The notes under the pieces are model-generated. The model ran no database searches. It saw only the letters and a program-made list of their open reading frames with translations, and was not told the origin of the DNA. From Acidovorax sp. KKS102 (GTDB taxonomy: Bacteria > Pseudomonadota > Gammaproteobacteria > Burkholderiales > Burkholderiaceae_C), in assembly GCF_000302535.1 (NCBI RefSeq), contig NC_018708.1, positions 2,170,001 through 2,234,000 on the forward strand: 64,000 nucleotides of DNA. Direction: 5' to 3'. Below, one piece after another: positions 27,660 to 37,289 of this stretch; position 1 is the stretch's first letter, and each line of letters opens with the position of its first letter. Position numbers and translations under genes: made by a program.

Positions 27660-29183
27660 TCAGGCTTCTTCGACATGGCTCAGGCTCAGGCCGATGGCCC
27701 CGCGCCGGCGCAGCCAGGGGCTGGGGCGGTAGCGCGTGTCACCGTACACGGTCTGCATGTTGAACAGCACCTCCAGGATGTTGGTGGGGCCCCAGCGGTC
27801 GCCCATGGCCAGCGGGCCCAGCGGGTAGCCCAGGCCCAGGGTCACGGCGGTCTCCAGGTCCTTGGGGGTGCAGATGCCTTGCTGGCAGATGTCGCTGGCG
27901 ATGTTGACGATGGTGGCCACCACGCGCTGCGTGACAAAACCGCCGCTGTCACGGATCACGCTGACGGCTTTGCCATCGCGCGCCAACAGCGCATGCGCCG
28001 CGTTGCGGATGTCGACGCGCGTGGCGGGGTTGGTGGCCAGCACGCGGCGCTTGGTGGCGGCGTCATCGATCAGCATGTCGATGCCGATGGTGCGGGCCGG
28101 GTCCAGTCGCTCCACCACCGCCACGGTGGTCACGTCAAAGCCCAGCGGGGCCACCAGCGTGATGGCCTGGGGGGAGGGCGATTGACCGGTTTCGATGGTG
28201 GCACCCAGGTCCTTGAGCAATTGGTACAGCTCGGCCCGGCGCGCAGCGCGCGGGGACACCCACACCGGGGGAATGTCGTCGACGACGGGGACGGGTGCCT
28301 CGGCGGGCACCTGGGCCACACCCTCCACGTAGCGGTAGAAGCCTTCGCCCACCTTCTTGCCTACCACGCCCCCTGCCAGGCGCTGGGCCGTGATCACGCT
28401 GGGGCGGAAACGGGGTTCGTCGTAATACTGGCGGTAGATCGATTCCATGACCGGATGCGACACGTCCAGCGCCGTCAGGTCCATCAACTCGAAGGGCCCG
28501 AGCTTGAAGCCGACCTGGTCGCGCAGGATGCGGTCGATGGTGGCGAAGTCGGCCACACCTTCGCCCACGATGCGCAGGGCCTCCGTGCCAAAGCCGCGCC
28601 CGGCGTGGTTCACGATAAAGCCCGGGGTGTCTTGTGCCTGCACCGGGGTGTGGCCCATGGCCTTGGCATAGGCGGCCAGCGCCGTGCAGATGGAAGGATC
28701 GGTCTTGAGGCCCGCAATGACCTCCACCACCTTCATCAGCGGAACGGGGTTGAAGAAGTGGAACCCCGCTAGGCGTTCCGGGCGCTTGAGGGATGCGCCA
28801 ATCGCCGTCACGGACAGGGAGGATGTGTTGGTCGCCAGCACCGCATCGGCGCGCACCACCCCCTCCAGTTCAACGAAGAGGGCCTGTTTGGCATCCAGCC
28901 GCTCCACGATGGCCTCCACCACCAGGTCGCAGGCCGCCAGGTCCGCCACCGTTGTGACGGGGTGCAGCCGTGCAGTCAGCGCGGTGGCTTGGTCAGCCTC
29001 GATCCGGCCCTTGGCGACCAGCTTGTTCCATTGTTCCTGCAAGGCGGCCCGGGCGGCGTCGGCGGCCCCGGGGTTGGCGTCCAGCAGAAAAACCTGGCTG
29101 CCAGCCTGGGCAGCAATTTGTGCGATGCCCCGGCCCATGGCGCCGGTGCCCACGATGGCGATGTTGGGAAACTGAATTTTCAT
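27660..29183 (-). CDS. 3-hydroxyacyl-CoA dehydrogenase with duplicated C-terminal domain
   Basis: A 507-residue NAD-dependent enzyme converting L-3-hydroxyacyl-CoA to 3-ketoacyl-CoA. The Rossmann motif IVGTGAMGRGIAQIAAQAG is at residues 9-27; the catalytic region contains LAGFHFFNPVPLMKVVEVI and the 3HCDH C-terminal domain occurs twice (around 190-285 and 405-500, the second with DSGGFVTQRVVATIVN). The two-domain length fits PaaH/PaaC-like enzymes of phenylacetate and dicarboxylate breakdown. It is divergent from fimV with 34 bp between starts. Confidence 0.9.
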   Translation of the reverse strand: MKIQFPNIAIVGTGAMGRGIAQIAAQAGSQVFLLDANPGAADAARAALQEQWNKLVAKGRIEADQATALTARLHPVTTVADLAACDLVVEAIVERLDAKQALFVELEGVVRADAVLATNTSSLSVTAIGASLKRPERLAGFHFFNPVPLMKVVEVIAGLKTDPSICTALAAYAKAMGHTPVQAQDTPGFIVNHAGRGFGTEALRIVGEGVADFATIDRILRDQVGFKLGPFELMDLTALDVSHPVMESIYRQYYDEPRFRPSVITAQRLAGGVVGKKVGEGFYRYVEGVAQVPAEAPVPVVDDIPPVWVSPRAARRAELYQLLKDLGATIETGQSPSPQAITLVAPLGFDVTTVAVVERLDPARTIGIDMLIDDAATKRRVLATNPATRVDIRNAAHALLARDGKAVSVIRDSGGFVTQRVVATIVNIASDICQQGICTPKDLETAVTLGLGYPLGPLAMGDRWGPTNILEVLFNMQTVYGDTRYRPSPWLRRRGAIGLSLSHVEEA

Positions 29184-29217
29184 AGCGGCATTATGGCTCT
29201 GGCCTTATCTGGGACTT

Positions 29218-31479
29218 ATGTGCAAGAATCCTTCGGACCGAAAAACAGAATTGATTGTGAAAATCCGTAACACCATTTTTGGACCGGGATTGTGGGCGCT
29301 TGCAGCCGGTGCTTCGGCGCTGTCCCTGGGCAATGGTAGTGGTACGGTGGTGTTGGGCTCCCCGGTCGATCTCTCGTTCGAGTTGCAGCCCGACCCTGGC
29401 ACCGATGTCGCGTCGTCCTGCGTCACGGCCAAGCTGGTGGCAGGCGACAACGCCATCAGCGACAGCAAGGTGCGCGTGATCCCATTGCCCGAGGTGCGTG
29501 GGCGTCCGTCGGGCGTTCGCGTGTTGGCCTCGGTATCGCTGGATGAGCCTGTGCTGACCGTCACCCTGTCTGCAGGTTGCAATGGCAAGACCACGCGCAG
29601 CTACACCTTCCTTTCGGACCTGCCGACCACCGTGACCCGATCTGCCTCCGCGTCGCCGGTGGATGTGACGCGGCTTCCCTCCGCCGCCACCCGCACAGGC
29701 GCGGAGTCACAGAATTCTCCTGCCGTGGGTGGTGGCAGTTCCGCCGCATCTTCAGCAGCAACCAGCATGGCCCAGGCCACCCGGCCCAGCGACAAGGCGG
29801 CGGCACCGGCAAGGGCTGTGCGTCCGCAGTCTGCGGACCGCAGCGCGCCAGGGGCTGCAACCGCCCCACGGCCTTCAGCGCGCGTAGGCGCGGCGGCTCC
29901 CGGCAAATCAGCGGTAGGGGCTGCACCGGCCGCGCGTTCCCGTCTGGTGGTGGAGCCACTGGACACCTGGCTGGACAGCCCGGTGGCACTGCGCTCCACC
30001 GGGCAACTGCCCACCGCGCCGTCCGAGGAGATGTCGGCCCTGCGGGCCCAGGCCGCTGCTTTGTGGAAGTCGCTGAACACCGCGCCCGAAGATCTGCAAA
30101 AGGACAGCGAACGGCTCAAGGCCCTGGAAACAGACGCAGCCGCGCTGCGTGCACAGGCCGCCAAGGACCGCGCCACGGCCGGTCAGTTGCAGCAGCAGCT
30201 GGAGCTGATGGAGCAGGAGCGGTTCCCTGCAACGGTGGTGTATGCCCTGGGAGGCCTCTTGGCCCTGGCACTGTTGGGTGTGGCATGGATGTGGTCGCGG
30301 ATGCGCAGTGCGTCGGACAAGGCGGTGCGGTCGTGGCGCGATTCGGTGGCCCTGGGCGCGCGCGCTGAGGCCACATCGGCCCATAACGAGGCGCTGGGTC
30401 TGACGCCCCATCCTGGCGATACCTGGCTGCCGTCAGAAACCCAGCCTCACGCCGTCGTAGTCGGCCTTGAGTCCGGTGCAAGCCCCTTGGGTAAAGCCGC
30501 CCCGGTGGCGGTGGAGCCACGCTTTGTGGCAACCAGCCCTGCGGCCAGTGCGCCCGCCCAGTTGCAGGCCAAGGCTGCTGCCCCATCCCCAGCGCCCTCC
30601 GTGGCAGCCCACATCGTCAACCCTGAAGAGCTGTTTGACATTCAGCAGCAGGCCGAATTCTTTGTCTCGGTGGGCGAGCACCAACAGGCCATCGAGGTGC
30701 TGAAGCACCACATTGCCGAGCACCGCGAGACCTCGCCGCTGGCTTACCTGGAGCTATTGAGGCTGTACCACACCCTCAGCCGTGTGGACGAGTTTGCGCA
30801 GTTGCGTACCCAGTTCATGCAGTTCTTCAACGCACAGGTGCCGGAGTTTGCGGGCTTTCACCGCACAGGCCGCATGCTGTACCACTACACCGACGCGCTG
30901 GCCGAGATCGAGGCCGAGTGGACAACGCCTGCGGTTCTGGGCTTGCTGGAGAAATTCCTGTTCCGTCGTTCGGGCGCCGAAGCGGTGGAGCCGTTTGATC
31001 TGGCAGCCTATGATGATCTGCTGCTGCTTTTGGCGGTGGCGCAAACCACGCCTGCCAGTGCACGGGGTGCGCCGCCGCCCCGCAAGCGGACGACTCCGCT
31101 GGCACCTCCCCGGTCCGAAACGCTGGTCGCTCCAGCAGGTCCTGCCCCCGCTGCGGCGGCGCTGCACGACGACTTGCCGCTCGATTCGCTGGCCGCCAGT
31201 CTGGAGTTCGAATTTGCGATGAAGGCCCAGCAGGAGCCGGCACCTGCGCCCGCTCCGGTTGCGCCCTCCAGGCCCTCAGCGTCTGTGGGCGAGGACTCGC
31301 GGGGCATTCCACTGGATCTGGATCTGTCGGACCCTCCCCACCTCACGCTGAGCGATCTGCCCCCGGTGCCCGTGACGGCGCCGCCACCCGCAGGCCAGCC
31401 GGTTGGCTTTGGCATGGAGAACGATCTCATGGAGCTCCGCCTTGAGCTGGAGCAGATGAAAAAGCCTGACCGCAAGTAA
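29218..31479 (+). CDS. FimV/TspA-like peptidoglycan-linked membrane protein
   Basis: A 753-residue protein of FimV layout: signal peptide, FimV N-terminal domain starting around ALSLGNGSGTVVLGSPVDLSFEL, an Ala/Pro-rich low-complexity linker, a short coiled coil (QLQQQLELMEQE), a membrane segment near residues 340-360, and a cytoplasmic TPR-like part (FFVSVGEHQQAIEVLKHHIAE). It ends in an amphipathic ENDLMELRLELEQM helix, similar to the FimV C-terminal peptide that binds type IV pilus regulators. GTG 29257 or TTG 29251 would give a tidier signal peptide than ATG 29218; the true start is unsure. Confidence 0.8.
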   Translation: MCKNPSDRKTELIVKIRNTIFGPGLWALAAGASALSLGNGSGTVVLGSPVDLSFELQPDPGTDVASSCVTAKLVAGDNAISDSKVRVIPLPEVRGRPSGVRVLASVSLDEPVLTVTLSAGCNGKTTRSYTFLSDLPTTVTRSASASPVDVTRLPSAATRTGAESQNSPAVGGGSSAASSAATSMAQATRPSDKAAAPARAVRPQSADRSAPGAATAPRPSARVGAAAPGKSAVGAAPAARSRLVVEPLDTWLDSPVALRSTGQLPTAPSEEMSALRAQAAALWKSLNTAPEDLQKDSERLKALETDAAALRAQAAKDRATAGQLQQQLELMEQERFPATVVYALGGLLALALLGVAWMWSRMRSASDKAVRSWRDSVALGARAEATSAHNEALGLTPHPGDTWLPSETQPHAVVVGLESGASPLGKAAPVAVEPRFVATSPAASAPAQLQAKAAAPSPAPSVAAHIVNPEELFDIQQQAEFFVSVGEHQQAIEVLKHHIAEHRETSPLAYLELLRLYHTLSRVDEFAQLRTQFMQFFNAQVPEFAGFHRTGRMLYHYTDALAEIEAEWTTPAVLGLLEKFLFRRSGAEAVEPFDLAAYDDLLLLLAVAQTTPASARGAPPPRKRTTPLAPPRSETLVAPAGPAPAAAALHDDLPLDSLAASLEFEFAMKAQQEPAPAPAPVAPSRPSASVGEDSRGIPLDLDLSDPPHLTLSDLPPVPVTAPPPAGQPVGFGMENDLMELRLELEQMKKPDRK

Positions 31480-31545
31480 CCAGTCGCTGGCCTATCGACC
31501 GCCCCAGCCACGGCCACGCGGTGCGGTAGCTGCCCCAGAAGACCC

Positions 31546-31571
31546 GCGATAGCCGCTCCGGCCGCTATCGC
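31546..31571. terminator. Hairpin between convergent fimV-like gene and thiE
   Basis: GCGATAGC and GCTATCGC form a perfect 8-bp stem around a 10-nt loop, 11 bp from the thiE stop. No T tract follows. Confidence 0.45.
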
Positions 31572-31581
31572 TGCCCGACCA

Positions 31582-32478
31582 TCACCGCATCAGAGCCATC
31601 AGCGCCGCAGCCGACGCTTCAGGGTCCGGTGCATTGACCAAAGCCCGGACCACCGCCACGGAACCCACGCCAGTGGCCAGCACCGTGGGGAACTGCTCGG
31701 CGCTGATCCCGCCAATCGCCACTTGCGGGTAGTGCCGCATCAGCCGCGCATACACCCCCAGCCTGCCCACACCCTGAGGTGCGGTGGCCATTTTTTTGAG
31801 GGTCGTAGGGAACACGGCACCCATCGCGATATAGCTGGGCCCCACGGCGTCGGCACGCACCATTTCGGCATACCCATGGGTGCTCACGCCCAAGCGCAGG
31901 CCGGAGCGGTGGAGCGTCTGCAACTCGTCGGCAGTGAGTGCGTCCAGGTCTTCCTGGCCCAGATGGATGCCGTAGGCGCCTGCATCGATCGCATCCCGCC
32001 AGTGGTCGTTGATGAACAACAGCGCGCCCGTGCCTTGCACGGCCTCGACGGCGGCCTGGACTTCGGCCCGGATGGCGCGGTCGTCTTCCGATTTGAAGCG
32101 CAACTGCACCGTGGGCACCCCGGCGCGTGCCATGCGGCCCACCCACTGGGCGTCAGGCAGCACGGCATACAGGCCCAGGCGGTCGGGGCACGCGGCAAAC
32201 TGCTGGGCGCGCGGAAGGCGCTGCAGGCCAAAGTCCTGGGGTTCGTCGGGCCACTGCTCGGGCTGTGCGCTGCCGGTGCGCAGCGCGCGCGCCTGCCAGG
32301 CGCGGGCCAGGCATTCGGCGTCGTGGGCAATGAAACCCAGCTGGCTGCAAGCCTGCAGCGCGGCCAGGTACACAGGGTCCTGCGACGTGGGTGTGGGCAC
32401 GGGCTCAGGCGCAAACCCTGCAAAGGTGGCCGCGTGGTGGCTCAGGATGGCGTTCGCCAGGGCAGTGGTGTCATGCAT
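31582..32478 (-). CDS. thiE: Thiamin-phosphate synthase with ~100-residue N-terminal extension
   Basis: A 298-residue protein. ThiE proper begins near residue 100 ([17 protein letters not shown]) and carries VQLRFK, the phosphate/Mg site [44 protein letters not shown] and AIGGIS. It joins HMP pyrophosphate to thiazole phosphate. The first ~100 residues have no recognised family and are absent from ~210-residue ThiE proteins. The ATG at 32478 overlaps the thiG stop by 8 bp (ATGCATGA), implying translational coupling, which supports this long start. Confidence 0.88.
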   Translation of the reverse strand: MHDTTALANAILSHHAATFAGFAPEPVPTPTSQDPVYLAALQACSQLGFIAHDAECLARAWQARALRTGSAQPEQWPDEPQDFGLQRLPRAQQFAACPDRLGLYAVLPDAQWVGRMARAGVPTVQLRFKSEDDRAIRAEVQAAVEAVQGTGALLFINDHWRDAIDAGAYGIHLGQEDLDALTADELQTLHRSGLRLGVSTHGYAEMVRADAVGPSYIAMGAVFPTTLKKMATAPQGVGRLGVYARLMRHYPQVAIGGISAEQFPTVLATGVGSVAVVRALVNAPDPEASAAALMALMR

Positions 32479-33280
32479 GGGCGTGGTGCCAGAAAGGGGT
32501 GCCCAGCACGGGGGTGCTGGGCTGGGCGGCATCTTGGGCGGCCATGGCACCGGCCAAGCGGGCTGCGCGCCCGGCGCTCACGGCATCGGCAAACGCACCG
32601 GCCATGGCCACCGGGTCTTGGGCCAGGGCCACGGCGGTGTTCAGCAGCACGCCGTCGTAGCCCCATTCCATGACTTGGCAGGCGTGCGAAGGCAGGCCCA
32701 GCCCGGCATCGACCAGCATGGGCACATTCAGGCGCTCGCGCAGTGTCTGCAGCGCGTAGGGGTTGACCGGGCCGCGCCCGGTGCCGATGGGGGCGGCCCA
32801 GGGCATTACGGCCTGGCAGCCCACGTCCACCAGGCGCTGACACAGCACCAGGTCTTCGGTGCAGTAGGGCAGCACCTGAAAGCCTTCTTTGATGAGATGC
32901 TCGGCCACGCCCACCAGGTTCAGCGTGTCGGGCTGCAGGGTGTAGTCGTCGCCGATCAGCTCCAGCTTGATCCACGGGGTGTTGAATACCTCGCGCGCCA
33001 TCTGTGCGGTGGTGATGGCCTCTTGCGCGCTGTGGCAGCCGGCGGTGTTGGGCAGCACGGGCACGTTGAGTTTGCGCAGCAGCTCCCAGAAGCTGCTGCC
33101 GCTCTCGGCCGGGTTGCTACCCTGGCGGCGGAGCGAGGCGGTGACCATGGCGGGCCGGGCGCGCAGCACGGCGGCTTCGAGCACGGCGGGCGAGGGGTAG
33201 CGCGAGGTGCCCAGCAGCAGGCGGCTAGCGAACGTCTGGCCGTACAGCACCAGCGGGTCTTGGGGCGTCGGAGTGGTCAT
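32471..33280 (-). CDS. thiG: Thiazole synthase ThiG
   Basis: A 269-residue TIM-barrel enzyme that builds the thiamin thiazole from deoxyxylulose 5-phosphate, dehydroglycine and ThiS thiocarboxylate. Clear motifs are [11 protein letters not shown], the Schiff-base lysine in [27 protein letters not shown] and [15 protein letters not shown] 33280 is used since upstream residues come from repeat-family A sequence. It lies third in thiO-thiS-thiG-thiE, with the repeat filling most of the gap to thiS. Confidence 0.95.
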   Translation of the reverse strand: MTTPTPQDPLVLYGQTFASRLLLGTSRYPSPAVLEAAVLRARPAMVTASLRRQGSNPAESGSSFWELLRKLNVPVLPNTAGCHSAQEAITTAQMAREVFNTPWIKLELIGDDYTLQPDTLNLVGVAEHLIKEGFQVLPYCTEDLVLCQRLVDVGCQAVMPWAAPIGTGRGPVNPYALQTLRERLNVPMLVDAGLGLPSHACQVMEWGYDGVLLNTAVALAQDPVAMAGAFADAVSAGRAARLAGAMAAQDAAQPSTPVLGTPFWHHAHA

Positions 33281-33286
33281 TGGATT

Positions 33287-33345
33287 ACTATGGTTTTGAT
33301 AGCTGTTGGCGCATGTTTTGTATGCGCTAGCAGCCATTTTGATTG
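33287..33345 (+). repeat. Dispersed repeat family A, copy inside the thi operon
   Basis: A forward copy (ACTATGGTTTTGATAGCTG, then TTGGCGCATG and TATGCGCTAGCAGCC) occupies the 78-bp gap between thiS and thiG. It may fold in the transcript and affect thiG expression; that is inferred. Confidence 0.7.
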
Positions 33346-33358
33346 AGTTTTTACTACC

Positions 33359-33556
33359 TCAGCCGCCAGTGACCGGCGAGATGATCTCCACGCGGTCGCC
33401 AGGCTGCAGGGCATGGGCGGCGTAGCGGGTGTTGGGCACAAAGGTGGTGTTCACGGCCACGGCAAACGGGGGGCGCGCTTCGATGGCGGCCACGGCATCG
33501 GCCACGGTGGCGCCTTCGGGCAGTTCGTGCGGGACTTGGTTGATCGAGATGTTCAT
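33359..33556 (-). CDS. thiS: Sulfur carrier protein ThiS
   Basis: A 65-residue ubiquitin-fold protein ending VTGG; the C-terminal Gly-Gly is adenylated and thiocarboxylated to donate sulfur to ThiG. The sequence shows ELPEGATVADAV and AVAVNTTFVPNTRYAAHALQPGDRVEIISPV, typical of ThiS. Its ATG overlaps the thiO stop by 4 bp, indicating coupled translation. Confidence 0.95.
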   Translation of the reverse strand: MNISINQVPHELPEGATVADAVAAIEARPPFAVAVNTTFVPNTRYAAHALQPGDRVEIISPVTGG

Positions 33557-34686
33557 GCAAATGCGGGGGCGGCAACGCCGGTCGGTGCGGGGGCGGTGGG
33601 CTCCAGTTCCAGCCGGAGGTCAAAACGTTTGGACAGGGTCGATTGTCCCGTGTTCAGCACCTCCAGGGTCACGTCCAGCATGGCGGGCGAGATCATGAAG
33701 CCGTGGCGGTACAGGCCGTTGATCTCCAGCACGCCCGGGCGGGTCTGGCGGATGGCGGGCAGGTTGTCGGGCAGCGTGGGGCGGCACTGCGTGGCCAGCT
33801 CCAGAATCCGCCCTTCGCCGAAGCCGGGGTGCACGGCGTAGGCGGCGCTCAGCAGCTCCAGGGTAGAGCGCACGCTCGCCGGAGAGCGGTCGTCGGACTC
33901 GATCTCGGTCGCGCCGATGACGAACAAGTGGTCTTCCTTGGGTGCGATGTAAATGGGGTAGCGGGGGTGCACCAGCCGGGTGGGGCGCTGCAGCGTCACG
34001 TCGGGCGCGTGGATGCGCGCCACTTCACCGCGCACGCCCCGCAGCGCGCTCCACTGGCCCTTGGCGCCCAGGCCCCGGCAGTCCAGCACCCGGTCGGGCT
34101 GGCCGTGGGCGCCGGGCGTGAAGGCGTCGGGCGACTGGGGCGTGTGCCAGTGCGCCCGCACTCCGAGGCGCTCCATTTCCACCAACAGGGCGGCCAGCAA
34201 CTGGCGGTTGTCCAGCTGGCCCTCGCCGGGCAGGTACAGGCCCTGGTTGAAGCGGTGCGCAAGGGCGGGCTCCACCTGTTCCAGGGCGCCGCTGTCGAGC
34301 TTTTGCAGGGGGGGCAGCTCGGGCAGGCTGCGCTGGTTGTTTTCAAGCTGGCGGGTGAAGCGCTGGGCTTCGGCCACGTCTTGGCGGTGCCACACGATCA
34401 GCGTGCCGGCCTGCTGAAAAAACACGGGTTCTGACAGGGCTGCCAGCAGCTCGGGCCAGCGGGTCAGCGCGTGATGGCCCATGCGGACCACGCCGGGTTC
34501 GGTGATCGCGGACTCTGCCAACGGGGCCAGCATGGCCGCAGCCACCGTGGCGGCCGAGTTCTCGGCGGCGGGGCCGCCCGCGTCATAGATATCCACGCGG
34601 TGCCCCTGGCGCGCCAGCTCCACGGCCAGCAGACGGCCCATCAGGCCTGCGCCCAGGATGGCAAAGGAAGAAGGTTGAAGTGACAT
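33553..34686 (-). CDS. thiO: Glycine oxidase ThiO
   Basis: A 377-residue FAD-dependent amine oxidase that makes dehydroglycine for thiazole synthesis. The N-terminal ILGAGLMGRLLAVELARQGH is the dinucleotide-binding motif, and the C-terminus has 'GFGEGRILELATQCRPTLPDNLPAI' and NGLYRHGF, common to ThiO/DadA-like oxidases. It is the first gene after the TPP riboswitch at 34754-34858. ATG 34686 is preferred to an upstream in-frame ATG that would add ten residues. Confidence 0.92.
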   Translation of the reverse strand: MSLQPSSFAILGAGLMGRLLAVELARQGHRVDIYDAGGPAAENSAATVAAAMLAPLAESAITEPGVVRMGHHALTRWPELLAALSEPVFFQQAGTLIVWHRQDVAEAQRFTRQLENNQRSLPELPPLQKLDSGALEQVEPALAHRFNQGLYLPGEGQLDNRQLLAALLVEMERLGVRAHWHTPQSPDAFTPGAHGQPDRVLDCRGLGAKGQWSALRGVRGEVARIHAPDVTLQRPTRLVHPRYPIYIAPKEDHLFVIGATEIESDDRSPASVRSTLELLSAAYAVHPGFGEGRILELATQCRPTLPDNLPAIRQTRPGVLEINGLYRHGFMISPAMLDVTLEVLNTGQSTLSKRFDLRLELEPTAPAPTGVAAPAFA

Positions 34687-34753
34687 AGATCCGTCAGTGT
34701 GTCCGTGGTGTGGCAAGCGGCCATGGACAAAACGGGGTCACCGTTGATGGAAA

Positions 34754-34858
34754 CTCCCCACGCCAGCATGACCTGGATCGGGTAGCGGGGCTCCTGCTGC
34801 GGTCGCAGTGCACAGGGTTCTGTACAGGCCCCAGGGTATTTCTCAGTCGCACGCCCAA
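34754..34858 (-). promoter_or_regulatory. TPP riboswitch (THI element) controlling thiO-S-G-E
   Basis: On the minus strand the TPP aptamer core is clear: CTGAGAAATACCC, an extended P3 arm, then CCGATCCAGGTCATGCTGGC and GTGGGGAG. These match the conserved CUGAGA and CUGAUC..GG.UAAUGC.GGCGUAGGGA blocks. It lies 68 bp upstream of the thiO ATG. TPP binding is expected to repress thiO-thiS-thiG-thiE. Confidence 0.93.
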
Positions 34859-34965
34859 GAACAGCATCTTGATGGCAGGACACCCCTGTTTCGTCCGGAA
34901 AATGAATTACAGCACATCCCCCATGTGCCCCGTTTTGACGTGGCGCATAGGCCATAATTTTTGCC

Positions 34966-35841
34966 ATGATTTCACCGACGACCTCCTTGCCCTCGACGGG
35001 CCACCGCTACGCACGCGTGCTGTCCATCGCAGGGTCCGACAGCGGCGGGGGCGCAGGCATCCAGGCCGACCTCAAGACCTTCAGTGCGCTGGGCTGCTAC
35101 GGCATGACGGCCATCACCGCCATCACGGCCCAGAACACCTGCGGGGTGACGGGCATCCACGGCATTCCGCCCGAGATGCTCAAGGCCCAGATCGATGCGG
35201 TGGTGCAGGACATTGGCGTGGACGCCGTCAAGATCGGCATGCTGCACTCGCCCGACGTGGTGCATGTGGTGGCAGACGCCATTCGGACCTACCAGCTGCC
35301 GCACGTGGTGCTGGACCCGGTGATGGTGGCCACCAGTGGCGACCGGCTGATTGCGCAGGAGACGGTGGCCGTGCTGGTCCGAGAGCTGTTTCCGCTGGCC
35401 GAGGTGGTCACGCCCAACCTGGACGAGGCCGGATGGTTGCTGGGGCGTCGCATCGAAGGCGTGGAGGCGCTGGAGCTGGCCGCGCAAGACCTGCTGCGGC
35501 TGGGCGCCCGCGCGGCATTGCTCAAAGGCGGGCACTTGCCGGGCGACTGGGTGGTGGATGTGCTGGCCGTACAGGGTGGAGAACACGAATCAGGACACGG
35601 CCACCGGTTGCAGTCACAACGCATTGCCACCCACAACGGGCATGGCACGGGCTGTACCCTGTCGTCTGCGATTGCAGCCCACCTGGCGCTGGGCCTACCG
35701 CTGGAGCAGGCCGTGGAGCGGGCACGGGCTTATATCCTGGGGGCCATTGCTGCCGGAGCGAATGTGACCACCGGCCGGGGCCACGGCCCCCTCAACCACG
35801 GCTACGCGCCGGTGGCACAGCGGGTGTTTCAGGCGCTTTAG
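34966..35841 (+). CDS. thiD: HMP/HMP-P kinase ThiD
   Basis: A 291-residue ribokinase-fold enzyme that phosphorylates hydroxymethylpyrimidine and its monophosphate. Motifs are SIAGSDSGGGAGIQADLKTFSALGCYGMTA-type N-terminus, VLDPVMVATSGDRL, TPNLDEAGWL and NGHGTGCTLSSAIAAHLA. It is divergent from the thiO operon, so the minus-strand riboswitch does not control it; its own control is unseen. The ATG at 34966 has little Shine-Dalgarno. Confidence 0.94.
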   Translation: MISPTTSLPSTGHRYARVLSIAGSDSGGGAGIQADLKTFSALGCYGMTAITAITAQNTCGVTGIHGIPPEMLKAQIDAVVQDIGVDAVKIGMLHSPDVVHVVADAIRTYQLPHVVLDPVMVATSGDRLIAQETVAVLVRELFPLAEVVTPNLDEAGWLLGRRIEGVEALELAAQDLLRLGARAALLKGGHLPGDWVVDVLAVQGGEHESGHGHRLQSQRIATHNGHGTGCTLSSAIAAHLALGLPLEQAVERARAYILGAIAAGANVTTGRGHGPLNHGYAPVAQRVFQAL

Positions 35842-35863
35842 AGCGGTTTTTTAAGTGTTTTGA

Positions 35864-35912
35864 GGCGCAAGCGCTAGTCAATCATGTGCCGATTGCTCCT
35901 CTTTTGATAGTG
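35864..35912 (-). repeat. Dispersed repeat family A, copy after thiD
   Basis: A reverse-orientation copy (GCGCAAGCGCTAGTCA, then a degenerate second half ending TTTGATAGTG) in the gap between convergent thiD and the transporter gene. Confidence 0.6.
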
Positions 35913-35925
35913 CTTTGGCGGCGAC

Positions 35926-37206
35926 TCAGCGTGCCTTGGGCCGTGTCGCCCAGGCCAGCACAAAGCTGAACGCCAGCGCGGGCAGCGCAGAGCCCGCATC
36001 AGGCAGCACCCTGGGCGCCAGGTGGTACACCGCGATGCCGGCCAGCCAAATGGCTACGGGCGCTGCATTCACCTTGCGCGCCGCCGCCAGCAGGGCGGGC
36101 GCATCGGTGCCAAAGGCCAGACGCCCGAGGATCACGCCAAACAGCGGCACGAACACCGAGCTGAGCAGCAGCAGAAACGGTTCCAGGCTGTGCATGGGCA
36201 GCACCAGCGCCAGCCCGGTGCACAGCGCGGCCACCAGCAGGCCCCAGGCGCGCACACCCCAGCGCGGCAGCAGGCTATGGGCCGACACGGCGCCTGAATA
36301 CGCGTCGCCATAGGCGTTGTCCACCTCGTCGATCAGGATCAGCGACAGCGCAATCAGCCCGCCCTGGGCCAGCAGCAGCGCCTGCACCAGGTCTTGGCTG
36401 GGCAAGGTCAATGCCACCAGCACACCCAGGCTGTAGCACCAGATGTTGGCCAGCGCATAGCCCAGCCACGTGCCGCGCAGTGCGGAGCCACCGTTCTTGC
36501 CATGGCGGGCGTAGTCGGCCACCAGTGGCAGCCACGAGATGGGCATCGCAAGCACCAGGTCCAGCGCGGGCAGCACGCCCATGCCGCCGTCGCCCTTGCG
36601 CGTCCACAGCGCCTCAAAGCCTTGCGTTTGCGCCAGCGACAGGAACTGCCACGACAGCCACAGCAGCGACAACACCACCAGCGGCAGCGCGATGCGCGCA
36701 ATCAGCTTGCGCACCAGCTGCACCATCGATCCGCTGATCAGCAGCATCACCACGCCGCCCCACAGCAGCGTGGCCAGCACGGGCCAGTGGGCGCCCGCCA
36801 TGGCGCCCGACTGCTGGCCAATCGCCACGGTGGCGTCACGCATCACCACCAGCTCGAACGTGCCCCAGCCCACCAGCTGCACGATGTTCAGGATGATGGG
36901 CAGGCTGGCAAAGGTGCGGCCATACACCGCGTGCATCAGCCCGGCACTGGCCAGGCCGCTGTCGCAGCCCAGCTTGGCCACCCAGCCCAGCAGGCCCGCG
37001 CCCACGATGGAACCGGCCACGATGGCGATCAGGGCCTCTTTGGTACCCAGCGCGGGCATCAGGTACGCCCCGACCTGCATGACGAGCAGGCCAACACCCA
37101 GGCTGAACCAGAGCGAGGCGTGGTCATGCCACTGGAAGACGCGGCGGTCGGGGGAGACGGGGGCCAGCGCTTCGTTGGTGGCGTGCGTGGCAGGCGATGA
37201 GGACAT
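35926..37206 (-). CDS. cytX: NCS1-family transporter, CytX-type (thiamin pyrimidine precursor)
   Basis: A 426-residue inner-membrane permease of the nucleobase:cation symporter-1 family with about 12 hydrophobic segments. Family features include the N-terminal 'FSLGVGLLVMQVGAYLMPALGTKEAL', WLPLVADYARHGK and IDEVDNAYGDAYSG. Placement after a TPP riboswitch and next to thiD supports hydroxymethylpyrimidine uptake as in CytX, rather than cytosine uptake. Confidence 0.87.
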   Translation of the reverse strand: MSSSPATHATNEALAPVSPDRRVFQWHDHASLWFSLGVGLLVMQVGAYLMPALGTKEALIAIVAGSIVGAGLLGWVAKLGCDSGLASAGLMHAVYGRTFASLPIILNIVQLVGWGTFELVVMRDATVAIGQQSGAMAGAHWPVLATLLWGGVVMLLISGSMVQLVRKLIARIALPLVVLSLLWLSWQFLSLAQTQGFEALWTRKGDGGMGVLPALDLVLAMPISWLPLVADYARHGKNGGSALRGTWLGYALANIWCYSLGVLVALTLPSQDLVQALLLAQGGLIALSLILIDEVDNAYGDAYSGAVSAHSLLPRWGVRAWGLLVAALCTGLALVLPMHSLEPFLLLLSSVFVPLFGVILGRLAFGTDAPALLAAARKVNAAPVAIWLAGIAVYHLAPRVLPDAGSALPALAFSFVLAWATRPKAR

Positions 37207-37289
37207 GGAATGGCTCCGTAAGCAGATACAGAGCAGGGGCGGCCCGCCGGTGCGCCCGGATGTGTTCAGGGCCGTGCTTTGGCGGACTT

